A stretch of DNA of 64,000 nt, from positions 24,038 through 88,037 of the forward strand of contig NZ_LMUW01000070.1 of assembly GCF_009765735.1 (NCBI RefSeq). The letters run 5' to 3'. Both the position numbers and the translations under genes were made by a program. Of this stretch, positions 1 through 8,639 are shown one piece after another; the first letter of the stretch is position 1; every line of letters starts with the position of its first letter. The notes under the pieces were generated by a model. That model was not told the origin of the DNA. It saw only the letters and a program-made list of their open reading frames with translations, and searched no databases. Source of the DNA: Xenophilus sp. L33. Its GTDB lineage: Bacteria; Pseudomonadota; Gammaproteobacteria; Burkholderiales; Burkholderiaceae_C.

Positions 1-67
1 CGTTCCCGACTGTTCGATGCACCATGGCACGTAGACAGCTTCCACTCGCAATCGCGTTCATCTGGCA

Positions 68-1078
68 ATGAGTATGCACGGGAATCCGGTGGCCGAAGAG
101 CAGCTCGCGGAGCCGCAGGAGAACGTCACGGTGCTGCTGGTCGACGACCAGCCGGTGATCGCGATGATGGTGCGCAAGATGCTCGCGAGCGATCCGGCGA
201 TCACCCTGCATGTCTGCACCGAGGCGACCCAGGCGGTGGCCCAGGCGCACAAGGTGGCGCCGACCGTGATCCTTCAGGACCTGGTGATGCCCAAGGCCAA
301 CGGGCTCGACCTGGTACTGGCCTACCGCTCGATGCCGCAGACGCGCGACATCCCGATCATCGTGCTGTCCTCCAACGACGAACCGGCGATGAAGAAGTCG
401 GCCTTCGCGATCGGCGCCAACGACTATCTGGTCAAACTGCCCGAACCGATCGAGCTGGTCGCGCGCATCCGCTACCACTCGCGCGCCTACATGGCGCTGG
501 TCGAACGCGACAACGCCTACCGGGCGCTGCGCAAGAGCCAGCAGCAACTGCTCGAGACCAACCTCGAACTGGAGCGCCTGACCAACCTGGACGGCCTCAC
601 CGGCCTGGCCAACCGGCGCTCCTTCGACCGCTGCATGGCGCGTGAATGGCAGACCTCGCTGGCGCAGGGCTGGCCGCTGTCGCTGCTGATGATCGACGTC
701 GACCACTTCAAGGGCTACAACGACCGTTTCGGCCACCTGGCCGGCGACGACGCGCTCAGGTGCGTGGCGGACGCGATCCGCGCGGTCCACAGCTCCGCGT
801 CCTGCCCGCCGGCGCGCTTCGGCGGCGAGGAGTTCGCGGTCATCCTGCCGGCCACGCCGCCGGACGAGGCCGAGGCGATCGCGCAGCAGGTTCGGCTGCA
901 GGTCGAGGCCACCGCCCTGACCCATGCGACGCCAGGTGCGCTGGGCGTCACGGTGAGCGTCGGCCTGGCCAGCGCGGTCGCGACCGACGGCGGCAGCCCG
1001 GCGCAGTTGATCGCCGCGGCCGACGTCCGGCTTTATCAGGCCAAGGTGCAGGGACGCAACCGGGTGGTGGGAGCCTGA
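68..1078 (+). CDS. wspR: WspR-type response regulator diguanylate cyclase
   Basis: Makes cyclic di-GMP from two GTP in the cytoplasm. A receiver domain (about residues 21-140) has the acidic pair in LLVDDQ and the phospho-acceptor Asp71 in LQDLVMP. A coiled linker leads to a GGDEF domain (about 175-336) whose active-site motif is GGEEF at 252-256. Length (336 aa), the linker phrase QQQLLETNLELERL and the receiver text closely match Pseudomonas WspR, the output of the Wsp surface-sensing pathway. The inhibitory I-site RxxD expected just before ARFGGEEF is absent (the stretch reads SASCPP). An alternative ATG lies two codons in, at 74. The gene sits directly upstream of the cellulose operon. 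Any wspA-F genes would lie left of the window. Confidence 0.9.
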   Translation: MSMHGNPVAEEQLAEPQENVTVLLVDDQPVIAMMVRKMLASDPAITLHVCTEATQAVAQAHKVAPTVILQDLVMPKANGLDLVLAYRSMPQTRDIPIIVLSSNDEPAMKKSAFAIGANDYLVKLPEPIELVARIRYHSRAYMALVERDNAYRALRKSQQQLLETNLELERLTNLDGLTGLANRRSFDRCMAREWQTSLAQGWPLSLLMIDVDHFKGYNDRFGHLAGDDALRCVADAIRAVHSSASCPPARFGGEEFAVILPATPPDEAEAIAQQVRLQVEATALTHATPGALGVTVSVGLASAVATDGGSPAQLIAAADVRLYQAKVQGRNRVVGA

Positions 1079-1154
1079 ACGGGGTATCGCATCCACGCGA
1101 CAAGAGGTCTAGTTTCGTTTGTCAACCCGTTGCCGCGCATTGACAATCAGAGAA

Positions 1155-1625
1155 GTGATCACAGACAAAGATTCAGTCTTCAGGTACTACGAACGTACGA
1201 CATGTTCCGCCCAATGGATGGAATTCAACCGCGCGTTGGCCGCCGAATTGAGCGCCGGCCTGCCCCCTGAAGAAATTCGCCTTCTCTTCAACCGCATCGG
1301 CGAGCGCATCGCGCAGGCGCTGCCCGTGGCACGCTGCGACACGGTCGACGAGCTGAACTCGCATTTCAACGCCCGCTGGGATTCGATCGAGTGGGGCTTC
1401 GCCTCGCTCCACGAAGAGGCCGACCATCTGCGCATCACCCACGCCTGCAGTCCGCTGGCGATGTCCTTCGGCCCGGGCGCCGAGGACTGGGTCGGAAGCC
1501 TCTTCGAAGGTGCCTACCAATCCTGGTTCGTCGCCCAGGGCATTCCGGGCGGCCTGCGGGTGCGCGCCGATGCGCCTTCGGACAGCGGTCCGGAGGTCGT
1601 GCTGCGCCTGGGCAGGTTCGCATGA
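1155..1625 (+). CDS. bcsD: Cellulose synthase subunit D
   Basis: Periplasmic accessory subunit that in Komagataeibacter forms an octameric ring guiding nascent glucan chains and helps arrange terminal complexes. The start is uncertain. GTG at 1155 gives 156 aa, the usual family length. In-frame TTG codons at 1119 (with AAGAGG about 11 bases upstream) and 1140 are alternatives. The conserved core runs from DSVFRYYERTTCSAQW to the C-terminal EGAYQSWFVAQG region. It is the first gene of the bcs operon and its stop overlaps the bcsP start by four bases. BcsD is a marker of type I cellulose operons. The family call is from recalled similarity and is fairly secure because of the context. Confidence 0.8.
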   Translation: MITDKDSVFRYYERTTCSAQWMEFNRALAAELSAGLPPEEIRLLFNRIGERIAQALPVARCDTVDELNSHFNARWDSIEWGFASLHEEADHLRITHACSPLAMSFGPGAEDWVGSLFEGAYQSWFVAQGIPGGLRVRADAPSDSGPEVVLRLGRFA

Positions 1626-2143
1626 CGAAGGACGATGGCGAGGCCGAGGACGTCACCGGCCTGTTCCGCAAATTCGGCGGCGACGCCAAGGCGTATCGCG
1701 AATTCGAGCCGGCACCCGAACCGGAGGCCGCGCGCCAGGTCGCCTGGGCGCTGGTGCCGGGCGGCAAGCCGGCGGTAGAGGGCACGGAGCCTGCCTCGGT
1801 CGCGCCGGCGCCGGCGGTTTCCGCGCCTGTCGTCGCGCCCGCACCGGCCGTCCCGGCACCGAAGGCCGTGATGCCCGCGCCGGCTCCGGCGGTCTTCGCC
1901 CGGAACGTCGCCGCGGTCGCGGTCCCGTTCCCCGCATCGTCGAAGCCGGCCGCCGTGGCGGTTCCTGCACCTGTCGCCGCGTCCGTCACGGCGCCCGTCG
2001 CGGCAACCTTCGCCGCCGACAGCCACGCACCGAGCGCCGCCGCGCCGCGCCCGCTCGACCTGCTGTTCGCCCGCCTCGCCGGCACGACCGGCCAGGCCGC
2101 GCCGAGCCAGGGTCCGTTGTCGCGATGGCGCAGGCCCTCGTGA
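1622..2143 (+). CDS. bcsP: Proline/alanine-rich cellulose biosynthesis protein BcsP
   Basis: 173 aa. The N-terminus (EDVTGLFRKFGGD) is the short motif shared by BcsP/BcsR-type proteins, which precede bcsQ in cellulose operons. It is followed by about 100 residues of Ala/Pro/Val low-complexity sequence (repeats of PAPA) and a short conserved C-terminus around PLDLLFARLAG. ATG 1622 overlaps the bcsD stop as ATGA. Its role is not well defined; BcsR in E. coli acts with BcsQ in assembling the synthase at the pole. The bcsQ start lies inside its 3' end, so translation is probably coupled. Extremely biased composition makes the middle region prone to length variation between strains. Confidence 0.75.
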   Translation: MTKDDGEAEDVTGLFRKFGGDAKAYREFEPAPEPEAARQVAWALVPGGKPAVEGTEPASVAPAPAVSAPVVAPAPAVPAPKAVMPAPAPAVFARNVAAVAVPFPASSKPAAVAVPAPVAASVTAPVAATFAADSHAPSAAAPRPLDLLFARLAGTTGQAAPSQGPLSRWRRPS

Positions 2144-2925
2144 CGATGCCGGTGGTCGCGGTCATCGGAGCCAAGGGCGGCGTCGGCAAGACAACGGTGG
2201 CGGCCAACCTGTCGACCACGTTGGCGCAGGCGGGCCATCCGGTCCTCGCGGTCGACCTGGATCCGCAGAACGCATTGCGCTTCCACCTGGCCACCGACCG
2301 GCAGGCCTGCGAGGTCGGACTGGCCGCCGCGGCCGCCGGCGAGGTGGGCTGGGCCGAGGTGCTCCATCCGGGCCGGCACGGCGTGGTGCTGCTGCCCTTC
2401 GGCAACGTCGACGACGACTACCAGGTCGCGCTGGAGCGGCACCTGGCAGAGCATCCGGACTGGCTCGGCGAGGTGCTCGGGCGCTTCCTGCTGCCGAACG
2501 GCACGCTGGTGGTGCTCGACACGCCGCCCGGCCCGTCGGTCTACCTGCAGCAGGCGCTGCGCATCGCCAACGTCACCGTGGTGACCGTGCTGCCGGACGC
2601 CGGTTCCTTCGCCACGCTGCCGCTGGTGGAGCGCATGGTCGACAAATACTGCCGCGGCCGCGACGACTTCATCGCCAACCTTTGCGTGGTGAACCAGGTC
2701 GATGCCTCGCACCGCCTCAACCGCGACGTGCTGGCAGCGCTGCGCGCCGACTGGGGCGACGACCTGCTCGGCGTGGTGCACGAGGACCAGGCGGTCTGCG
2801 AGGCGCTGGCCTCGGCGAGCGACGTGCGCGGCTACGAACCGCTCAGCCAGGCGGCGGACGACTTCACGCGCTGCACGCAGCGACTGCTGGAACGGCTCGC
2901 GCCGACCCGAGAAGGAATCCCATGA
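2125..2925 (+). CDS. bcsQ: ParA/MinD-family ATPase BcsQ
   Basis: Cytoplasmic P-loop ATPase of the MinD/ParA type that localises or is needed for the cellulose synthase complex (YhjQ in E. coli). The deviant Walker A motif AKGGVGKTT lies near the N-terminus, followed by VDLDPQNAL and the Walker B region LVVLDTPPGPS. Three in-frame starts are possible: ATG 2125 (266 aa), GTG 2140 and ATG 2146. The last begins right at the conserved strand MPVVAVIGAKGG and may be the true one. The gene overlaps the end of bcsP and the start of bcsA (ATGA at 2922). Function is known for the family; the start is inference. Confidence 0.88.
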   Translation: MAQALVTMPVVAVIGAKGGVGKTTVAANLSTTLAQAGHPVLAVDLDPQNALRFHLATDRQACEVGLAAAAAGEVGWAEVLHPGRHGVVLLPFGNVDDDYQVALERHLAEHPDWLGEVLGRFLLPNGTLVVLDTPPGPSVYLQQALRIANVTVVTVLPDAGSFATLPLVERMVDKYCRGRDDFIANLCVVNQVDASHRLNRDVLAALRADWGDDLLGVVHEDQAVCEALASASDVRGYEPLSQAADDFTRCTQRLLERLAPTREGIP

Positions 2926-5093
2926 GCAGCACACCCGTCACTCCCGGCGCGCAAGGCGCACCGCCGCCCGCTCACAGACTGCTGCGCGTCGTCGGCTGGG
3001 CGCTCACGCTGATCGCGCTGCCGGCGGTGATCATCACGCCGACCACGCTGCACCAGCAGCTGACCCTGTCGGTGGCGATCTTCATCGCGGCGCTGGTCAT
3101 CAACCGCTTCGCCGGGCGCATCCCGACGCTGGCGATGATCTTCCTGTCGACCGTGGTCTCGTCGCGCTACATGTACTGGCGCGTGACCGACACCATGTAC
3201 ATGGACAACCTGCTCGACCTGGTGCTCGGCAGCGGCCTCCTGGCCACCGAAATCTATGCCTACGTGGTGCTGCTGCTCGGCTACATCCAGACCGCCTGGC
3301 CGCTGGAGCGCAAGCCGGTCGTCATGCCCGAGGACACCAGCCACTGGCCGACGGTCGACCTCTTCATCCCGACCTACAACGAGTCGCTGTCGGTGGTGCG
3401 GCCGACGGTGCTGGCCGCGCAGTCGATCGACTGGCCGCGCGACAAGCTGCGCATCTTCGTGCTCGACGATGGCCGGCGCGAGGAGTTCCGCGTCTTCTGC
3501 GAAGGCGTCGGCGTCACCCACGTCACGCGGGACAACAACCGCCACGCCAAGGCCGGCAACATCAACGCGGCGCTGAAGAACACCGACGGCGAATTCGTCG
3601 CCATCTTCGACTGCGACCACACGCCCACGCGCTCCTTCCTGCAGATCGCGATGGGCTGGTTCGGCCGCGACCCGAAGCTCGGCATGATGCAGCTGCCGCA
3701 CTACTTCTTCTCGGCCGATCCGTTCGAGAAGAACCTCGGCACCTTCGGCACGGTGCCGAACGAGGGCGAACTGTTCTACGGCCTGATCCAGGACGGCAAC
3801 GACCTCTGGAACGCGACCTTCTTCTGCGGCTCCTGTGCGGTGCTCCGGCGCACCATCCTCGAGGAGGTCGGCGGCATCGCGGTCGAGACCGTGACCGAGG
3901 ACGCGCACACCGCGCTGAAGATCCATCGCCGCGGCTACAACACCGCCTACCTGGCGCTGCCGCAGGCCGCGGGGCTGGCCACCGAGAGCCTTTCGGGCCA
4001 CGTCGGCCAGCGCATCCGCTGGGCCCGCGGCATGGTGCAGATCTTCCGCACCGACAACCCGCTGTTCGGCCGCGGGCTGAAGTGGCCGCAGCGCCTGTGC
4101 TACCTGAACGCGATGCTGCACTTCCTGTATGGCCTGCCGCGCATCATCTACCTCACCGCGCCGCTGGCCTACCTGGTCTTCGGCGCCAGCGTGATCCATG
4201 CGTCGGCGCCGATGATCTTCGCCTTCGCGCTGCCGCACATCTTCCATGCGAACCTCACCAACAGCCGGATCCAGGGGCGCTTTCGCTACCTGTTCTGGAA
4301 CGAGGTCTACGAGGCGGTGCTGGCCTGGTACATCTTCCGCCCGACGCTGGTGGCGCTGATCAACCCGAAGCTCGGCAGCTTCAACGTGACCGCCAAGGGC
4401 GGCCTCATCCAGGAACAGTATTTCGACACCCAGATCGCCAAGGCCAGCCTGTTCCTGCTGGCGCTGAACTTCATCGGCATCGCCGCCGGCATCTGGCGGC
4501 TGACCTGGGTCGACCCGGAGAACATCCTGACCGTCTGGCTCAACCTGGCCTGGACCGTCTACAACCTGATGATCCTCGGCGCCTGCGTGGCCGCGGCCAA
4601 CGAATCGCGCCAGGTGCGCGGCGCCCACCGCGTGACCCTGCGCGTGCCGGCCACCCTGCACTTCGCGGACGGCCATTCGCTGCGCTGCCACACCTTCGAC
4701 TTCTCCAGCGGCGGCCTGGGCATCGAGCTGCCGGCCGAGGTCGAACTGGCCAACGACGCGCCGCTCTCGGTGTCGCTGTTCCGCGGCGAGACCGAGCACC
4801 GCTTCGCCGCCAAGGTGCGCTTCAACCGCGGCAAGCGCATGGGGCTGGCCTTCGATCCGATGAGCTTCGCCGACGAGCGCGCGCTGGTGCAGTGCACCAC
4901 CGCCCGCGCCGACATCTGGGCCGCGCGCTGGGGCAACCATCCCCGCGTCGCCGCGCACAAGGTCATCGGCCACATCGCGCGCATCAGCCTGGTCGGCTTC
5001 GGCCAGATGTTCGCCCACTACGGACGCGCCGCCATGCACAAGCTGCGACCCTCGCCGGCGGCAACGCCGGTTCGCGCAAAGGAACCGACTTGA
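2922..5093 (+). CDS. bcsA: Cellulose synthase catalytic subunit, UDP-forming, with PilZ domain
   Basis: Inner-membrane GT2 enzyme that polymerises glucose from UDP-glucose and extrudes the chain. 723 aa with N-terminal membrane segments, then the processive GT2 signature: LDDG near 182, DCD at 230-232, TED with Asp327, and QRIRW at 363-367. More membrane helices follow, then a C-terminal PilZ domain with the c-di-GMP-binding motifs RGAHR (566-570) and DFSSGG (593-598), so activation by c-di-GMP should be intact. GAAGGA precedes the ATG, which overlaps the bcsQ stop. The same operon encodes its partner BcsB. Confidence 0.97.
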   Translation: MSSTPVTPGAQGAPPPAHRLLRVVGWALTLIALPAVIITPTTLHQQLTLSVAIFIAALVINRFAGRIPTLAMIFLSTVVSSRYMYWRVTDTMYMDNLLDLVLGSGLLATEIYAYVVLLLGYIQTAWPLERKPVVMPEDTSHWPTVDLFIPTYNESLSVVRPTVLAAQSIDWPRDKLRIFVLDDGRREEFRVFCEGVGVTHVTRDNNRHAKAGNINAALKNTDGEFVAIFDCDHTPTRSFLQIAMGWFGRDPKLGMMQLPHYFFSADPFEKNLGTFGTVPNEGELFYGLIQDGNDLWNATFFCGSCAVLRRTILEEVGGIAVETVTEDAHTALKIHRRGYNTAYLALPQAAGLATESLSGHVGQRIRWARGMVQIFRTDNPLFGRGLKWPQRLCYLNAMLHFLYGLPRIIYLTAPLAYLVFGASVIHASAPMIFAFALPHIFHANLTNSRIQGRFRYLFWNEVYEAVLAWYIFRPTLVALINPKLGSFNVTAKGGLIQEQYFDTQIAKASLFLLALNFIGIAAGIWRLTWVDPENILTVWLNLAWTVYNLMILGACVAAANESRQVRGAHRVTLRVPATLHFADGHSLRCHTFDFSSGGLGIELPAEVELANDAPLSVSLFRGETEHRFAAKVRFNRGKRMGLAFDPMSFADERALVQCTTARADIWAARWGNHPRVAAHKVIGHIARISLVGFGQMFAHYGRAAMHKLRPSPAATPVRAKEPT

Positions 5094-7420
5094 CATCGGC
5101 ACGACTCTCTCGATGCGGCGCGGCGATCGCGCTGGCCCTGTGGGCCTGCGCAGGCGCGGCCGCCACGCCGCCGGCACCCGCCAGCGCGCCGGCAACCTCG
5201 GCGCCGGCAACTGCCGCGCCCAGCCCGGCGCCCAACCCAGCGTCCATCCCCGCCCCGATCGTCGCCGCCACCGCCCAGCCGCCGGCCGCCAGCGGCACGG
5301 TGCGCGAGCTGAACCTCACCCAGCTCGGCATCGACTACGCGATCAACCTGCGCGGCACCACCGGCACGGTCGGCATTCCGTTCAGCGTGCGCGCCGACGA
5401 GCTGGTGACGAGCGCGTCGCTCCGGTTGAACTACGCCTACTCGCCGGCGCTGATCCCGGAGCTCTCGCACATCGTGGTGACGGTCAACGACGTGCTGGTG
5501 ACCACCCTGCCGATCGTGCCCGCGCAGGCCGGCAAGCCGCAGACCGCCGACATCCCGATCGACCGCCGCCTGATCACCGAATTCAACCGCATCAACATCG
5601 AGCTGGTCGGCCACTACACGCGCGACTGCGAAGACCCGCTGCACAGCAGCCTGTGGGCCACGGTCGACGCGTCGAGCACATTGCGCCTGAGCGTGGTGCC
5701 GCTGAAGATCGCGAGCGACCTGGCGAGCCTGCCGCAACCCTTCTTCGACCGCCGCGACGTGCGGCGCGCAAGCATCCCCTTCGTCTTCGGCACCGCGACG
5801 CCGACCTCGACGCTCGAGGCCGCGGGCATCGTCTCGTCCTGGTTCGGCGCCCTGGCCGGCTACCGCGGCGCGGTGTTCCCGGTCAGCCACGGCGAGCTGC
5901 CGGCGGCCGGCCACGCGGTGGTCTTCGCCACGCCCGAGACCAGCATCGCCGGGCTGGCATTACCGGCGATCCAGGGCCCCAGCCTGGCGGTGGTCGACCA
6001 TCCGCGCGACGCCAACTACAAGCTGCTGCTGGTGATGGGCCGCAACCCGGCCGAGCTGCGCACCGCCGCCTCGGCACTGGCGATCAACAGCCGCGCCTTC
6101 ACCGGCGCGAGCGCGCTGGTCAGCAACTTCGTCGAGCCGGCGCCGCGCCAGCCCTACGACGCACCGCGCTGGCTCAGCAGCGTGCGGGCGGTCAAGCTGG
6201 GCGAGCTGGCGCCGGCGTCGGAGTTCTCGGTGGCCGGCTATGCGCCGGACGTGGTCAAGGTCAACCTGCAGCTGCCGCCCGACCTGTTCACCTGGCGCAG
6301 CCGCGGCATTCCGCTGGACCTCACCTACAACTACACGCCGCGCGTGCGGCCCGACCAGTCCACGCTCAACGTGAGCCTGGGCGACAGCTTCGTCGCCTCG
6401 CTGCCGCTGCGCGCGGCCAACCCGGCCGAGCAGCATTGGTGGAACCCGTTCGCGCTGCCGCTGCTGCCCGACGGCACGGTCTCGCAGACCAAGGACCTGC
6501 TGCTGCCGCCGCTGGCGCTCGGTTCGCGCAGCCAGTTGCGGATGCACTACTACTTCGAGCCGCCGGCGGGCAACTGCAAACCGCTCGTGGACAACGTGCG
6601 CGGCAACGTCGACCCGGCCTCGACCATCGACGTCTCCGGCCTGCCGCACTACATCGCGATGCCCGAACTGGCGGCTTTCGCCAACAGCGGCTTCCCGTTC
6701 ACCCGCCTGGCCGACCAGGCCGACAGCGTCGTGGTGCTGCCCGACCAGGCCGAGAACGCCGACACCGAGACCTACTTGGCGCTGCTCGGCCAGCTCGGCA
6801 ACGCCACCGGCTATCCGGCGCTCAGGGTCACGGTCGGCCACTCGGCCGACGTCGCCCAATGGGCCGACAAGGAACTGCTGGTGGTCGGCGGCCTGCACAG
6901 CCAGCCGCTCTTCACGCAATGGGCCGACGTGATGCCGCTGTCGGCCACCAAGGAGGCGCGCGACTTCCGCCTGGGCACCTGGCTGGACGACACGCTGACC
7001 TTCATCGCCGGCACCCGCCAGCGCGAGGACCTGCCGGCGAGCACCCAGATGACCGTCACCGACGACGGCAGCGACGCGGTGCTGGCCGGCTTCGAATCGC
7101 CGCTGAAGAAGGGCCGCAGCGTGGTTGCGGTGGTCTCGAGCGCCAGCTCGCAACCGGCGCTGCTGAACGCGCTGATGACGCCCGCGCTGGTGCGCAACAT
7201 CCAGGGCAGCACCGCCTTCATCCGCGGCAACCAGGTCAGCAGCCTGCTGGCCGGCGGCACCTACTTCGTCGGCACGCTGCCGCCGGTGACGCGGCTGCAG
7301 TGGATCCTGTCGCGCAGCCCGCTCCTGCTGGCCGCGATGATCATCGCGCTGGCCTTCTTCGGTGCCGCGGTGGCCTATGTCAGCCTCCAGCTTCGTGCGC
7401 GGCGCCGGCTGCGCGAATGA
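5090..7420 (+). CDS. bcsB: Cellulose synthase regulatory/periplasmic subunit BcsB
   Basis: Periplasmic, membrane-anchored partner of BcsA that guides the emerging polymer. The start is inferred to be TTG at 5090, overlapping the bcsA stop as TTGA, with AAGGA seven bases upstream; no ATG or GTG fits. 776 aa: a signal-like hydrophobic stretch, a long Ala/Pro spacer, the paired carbohydrate-binding and ferredoxin-like repeats typical of BcsB (IPFSVRADE and later LDLTYNYTPR), and a C-terminal transmembrane helix (about 745-767) ending in basic residues, as needed to dock on BcsA. It is about the family's usual length. Translation is probably coupled to bcsA. Confidence 0.93.
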   Translation: MTSARLSRCGAAIALALWACAGAAATPPAPASAPATSAPATAAPSPAPNPASIPAPIVAATAQPPAASGTVRELNLTQLGIDYAINLRGTTGTVGIPFSVRADELVTSASLRLNYAYSPALIPELSHIVVTVNDVLVTTLPIVPAQAGKPQTADIPIDRRLITEFNRINIELVGHYTRDCEDPLHSSLWATVDASSTLRLSVVPLKIASDLASLPQPFFDRRDVRRASIPFVFGTATPTSTLEAAGIVSSWFGALAGYRGAVFPVSHGELPAAGHAVVFATPETSIAGLALPAIQGPSLAVVDHPRDANYKLLLVMGRNPAELRTAASALAINSRAFTGASALVSNFVEPAPRQPYDAPRWLSSVRAVKLGELAPASEFSVAGYAPDVVKVNLQLPPDLFTWRSRGIPLDLTYNYTPRVRPDQSTLNVSLGDSFVASLPLRAANPAEQHWWNPFALPLLPDGTVSQTKDLLLPPLALGSRSQLRMHYYFEPPAGNCKPLVDNVRGNVDPASTIDVSGLPHYIAMPELAAFANSGFPFTRLADQADSVVVLPDQAENADTETYLALLGQLGNATGYPALRVTVGHSADVAQWADKELLVVGGLHSQPLFTQWADVMPLSATKEARDFRLGTWLDDTLTFIAGTRQREDLPASTQMTVTDDGSDAVLAGFESPLKKGRSVVAVVSSASSQPALLNALMTPALVRNIQGSTAFIRGNQVSSLLAGGTYFVGTLPPVTRLQWILSRSPLLLAAMIIALAFFGAAVAYVSLQLRARRRLRE

Positions 7421-7430
7421 CCGGTCGACC

Positions 7431-8639
7431 ATGAAATCCAATCCAGCCCTCCCTCCGCCGATGACCGGGCGCCGACGATGGCTCGCCGCGCTGGCCTTGC
7501 TGCCGCTCGCCCGCGCCCTGCCCGCCGCCGCCCAGCAGGCGACCGGGGCCTGCCTGCCGGCCACCGACTGGACTTCCTTCGCGGCGCGCCATCTGCAGCC
7601 GGACGGCCGCATCGTCGACTTCGACACCAAGCAGCAGCAGTCGACCTCCGAAGGCCAGTCCTACGGGCTGTTCTTCTCGCTGGTGCACAACGACAAGGCG
7701 GCCTTCGCCCGGATCCTCGACTGGACCGAATCGAACCTCGCCGGCGGCAGCCTCGCCAAGCGCCTGCCGGCATGGCAGTGGGGCCGCAAGCCCGACGACA
7801 GCTGGGGCGTGCTGGACGACAACCCGGCGGCCGACTCCGACCTGTGGATCGCCTATTCGCTGCTCGAGGCGGCGCGCCTCTGGAACGAGCCGCGCTACCA
7901 GGTGCTGGGCCGCGCGGTGCTGGCGCACGTGGCCGCCGAAGAGGTCATCGCCCTGCCCGGCCTCGGCCGCATGCTGCTGCCCTGGCCGCGCAGCGTGGCC
8001 AAGGGGCCGCTCTGGCGCCTCAACCCGAGCTACCTGCCGCTGCAGCTGCTGCGCCGCTGCCAGCAGCAGGACGGCGCCGGTCCCTGGGGCGAGATCGCCG
8101 ACAACGCGGTGCGCATGACCGCCGCCACCGCGCCGCAGGGCTTCGCGCCCGACTGGTGCGCCTGGTCCGAGAAGGAGCAGGCCTTCGTCGCCGATCCCGA
8201 GAAGGGCGCGGTCGGCAGCTACGACGCGATCCGCACCTACCTCTGGGCCGGCATGCTCAATGCCGCCGACCCGGCGCGCATGCCGCTCCTGAAGTCGCTC
8301 TACGGCCCGCGCCGGACGCTGGAGCAGCAAAAGCCGATGCCCGAATTCGTCGACACCGACACCGGCGTCATGCGCGGCACCGGCCCGGTCGGCTTCTCGG
8401 GCGCGCTGCTGCCCTATCTGAAGGCGCAAGGCCTGGCCAGCCTGCTCGACGTCCAGCTCGCGCGCGTGCGCGCCCGCGTCGGCAGCCCGGCCCAGCCGAC
8501 GCCGACGCCGCTTCCCTACTACGAACGCATGCTGCTGCTGTTCGGGCAGGCCTGGCTCGACGGCCGCTTCGCCTTCAGCCAGACCGGCCAGCTGCAAACC
8601 CATTGGAGACTGCTATGCCCATCGACCCAACTCGCCTGA
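7431..8639 (+). CDS. bcsZ: Periplasmic endo-1,4-beta-glucanase, GH8
   Basis: Cellulase of glycoside hydrolase family 8 that trims glucan in the periplasm and affects cellulose output and fibre quality. 402 aa with an N-terminal export signal (GRRRWLAALALLPLARALPAAA). The GH8 catalytic acid is Glu74 in TSEGQSYG, and the catalytic base is expected in the DSDLW motif at 135-139. ATG 7431 is ten bases after bcsB; a second ATG at 7461 sits just before the twin Arg residues and could be the real start. Its 3' end overlaps bcsC by 25 bases. GH8 glucanases are usual members of bcs operons. Confidence 0.93.
   Translation: MKSNPALPPPMTGRRRWLAALALLPLARALPAAAQQATGACLPATDWTSFAARHLQPDGRIVDFDTKQQQSTSEGQSYGLFFSLVHNDKAAFARILDWTESNLAGGSLAKRLPAWQWGRKPDDSWGVLDDNPAADSDLWIAYSLLEAARLWNEPRYQVLGRAVLAHVAAEEVIALPGLGRMLLPWPRSVAKGPLWRLNPSYLPLQLLRRCQQQDGAGPWGEIADNAVRMTAATAPQGFAPDWCAWSEKEQAFVADPEKGAVGSYDAIRTYLWAGMLNAADPARMPLLKSLYGPRRTLEQQKPMPEFVDTDTGVMRGTGPVGFSGALLPYLKAQGLASLLDVQLARVRARVGSPAQPTPTPLPYYERMLLLFGQAWLDGRFAFSQTGQLQTHWRLLCPSTQLA

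Noticed and set aside
1..67. The end of a gene upstream of wspR or a sigma-54 promoter
   Set aside because: The stretch is too short to assign, and the TGGCAC found lacks a matching -12 element.
2702..5089. Open frame continuing upstream of bcsB through bcsA
   Set aside because: Only the part after 5090 resembles BcsB; the upstream part is Arg-rich shadow of bcsA.
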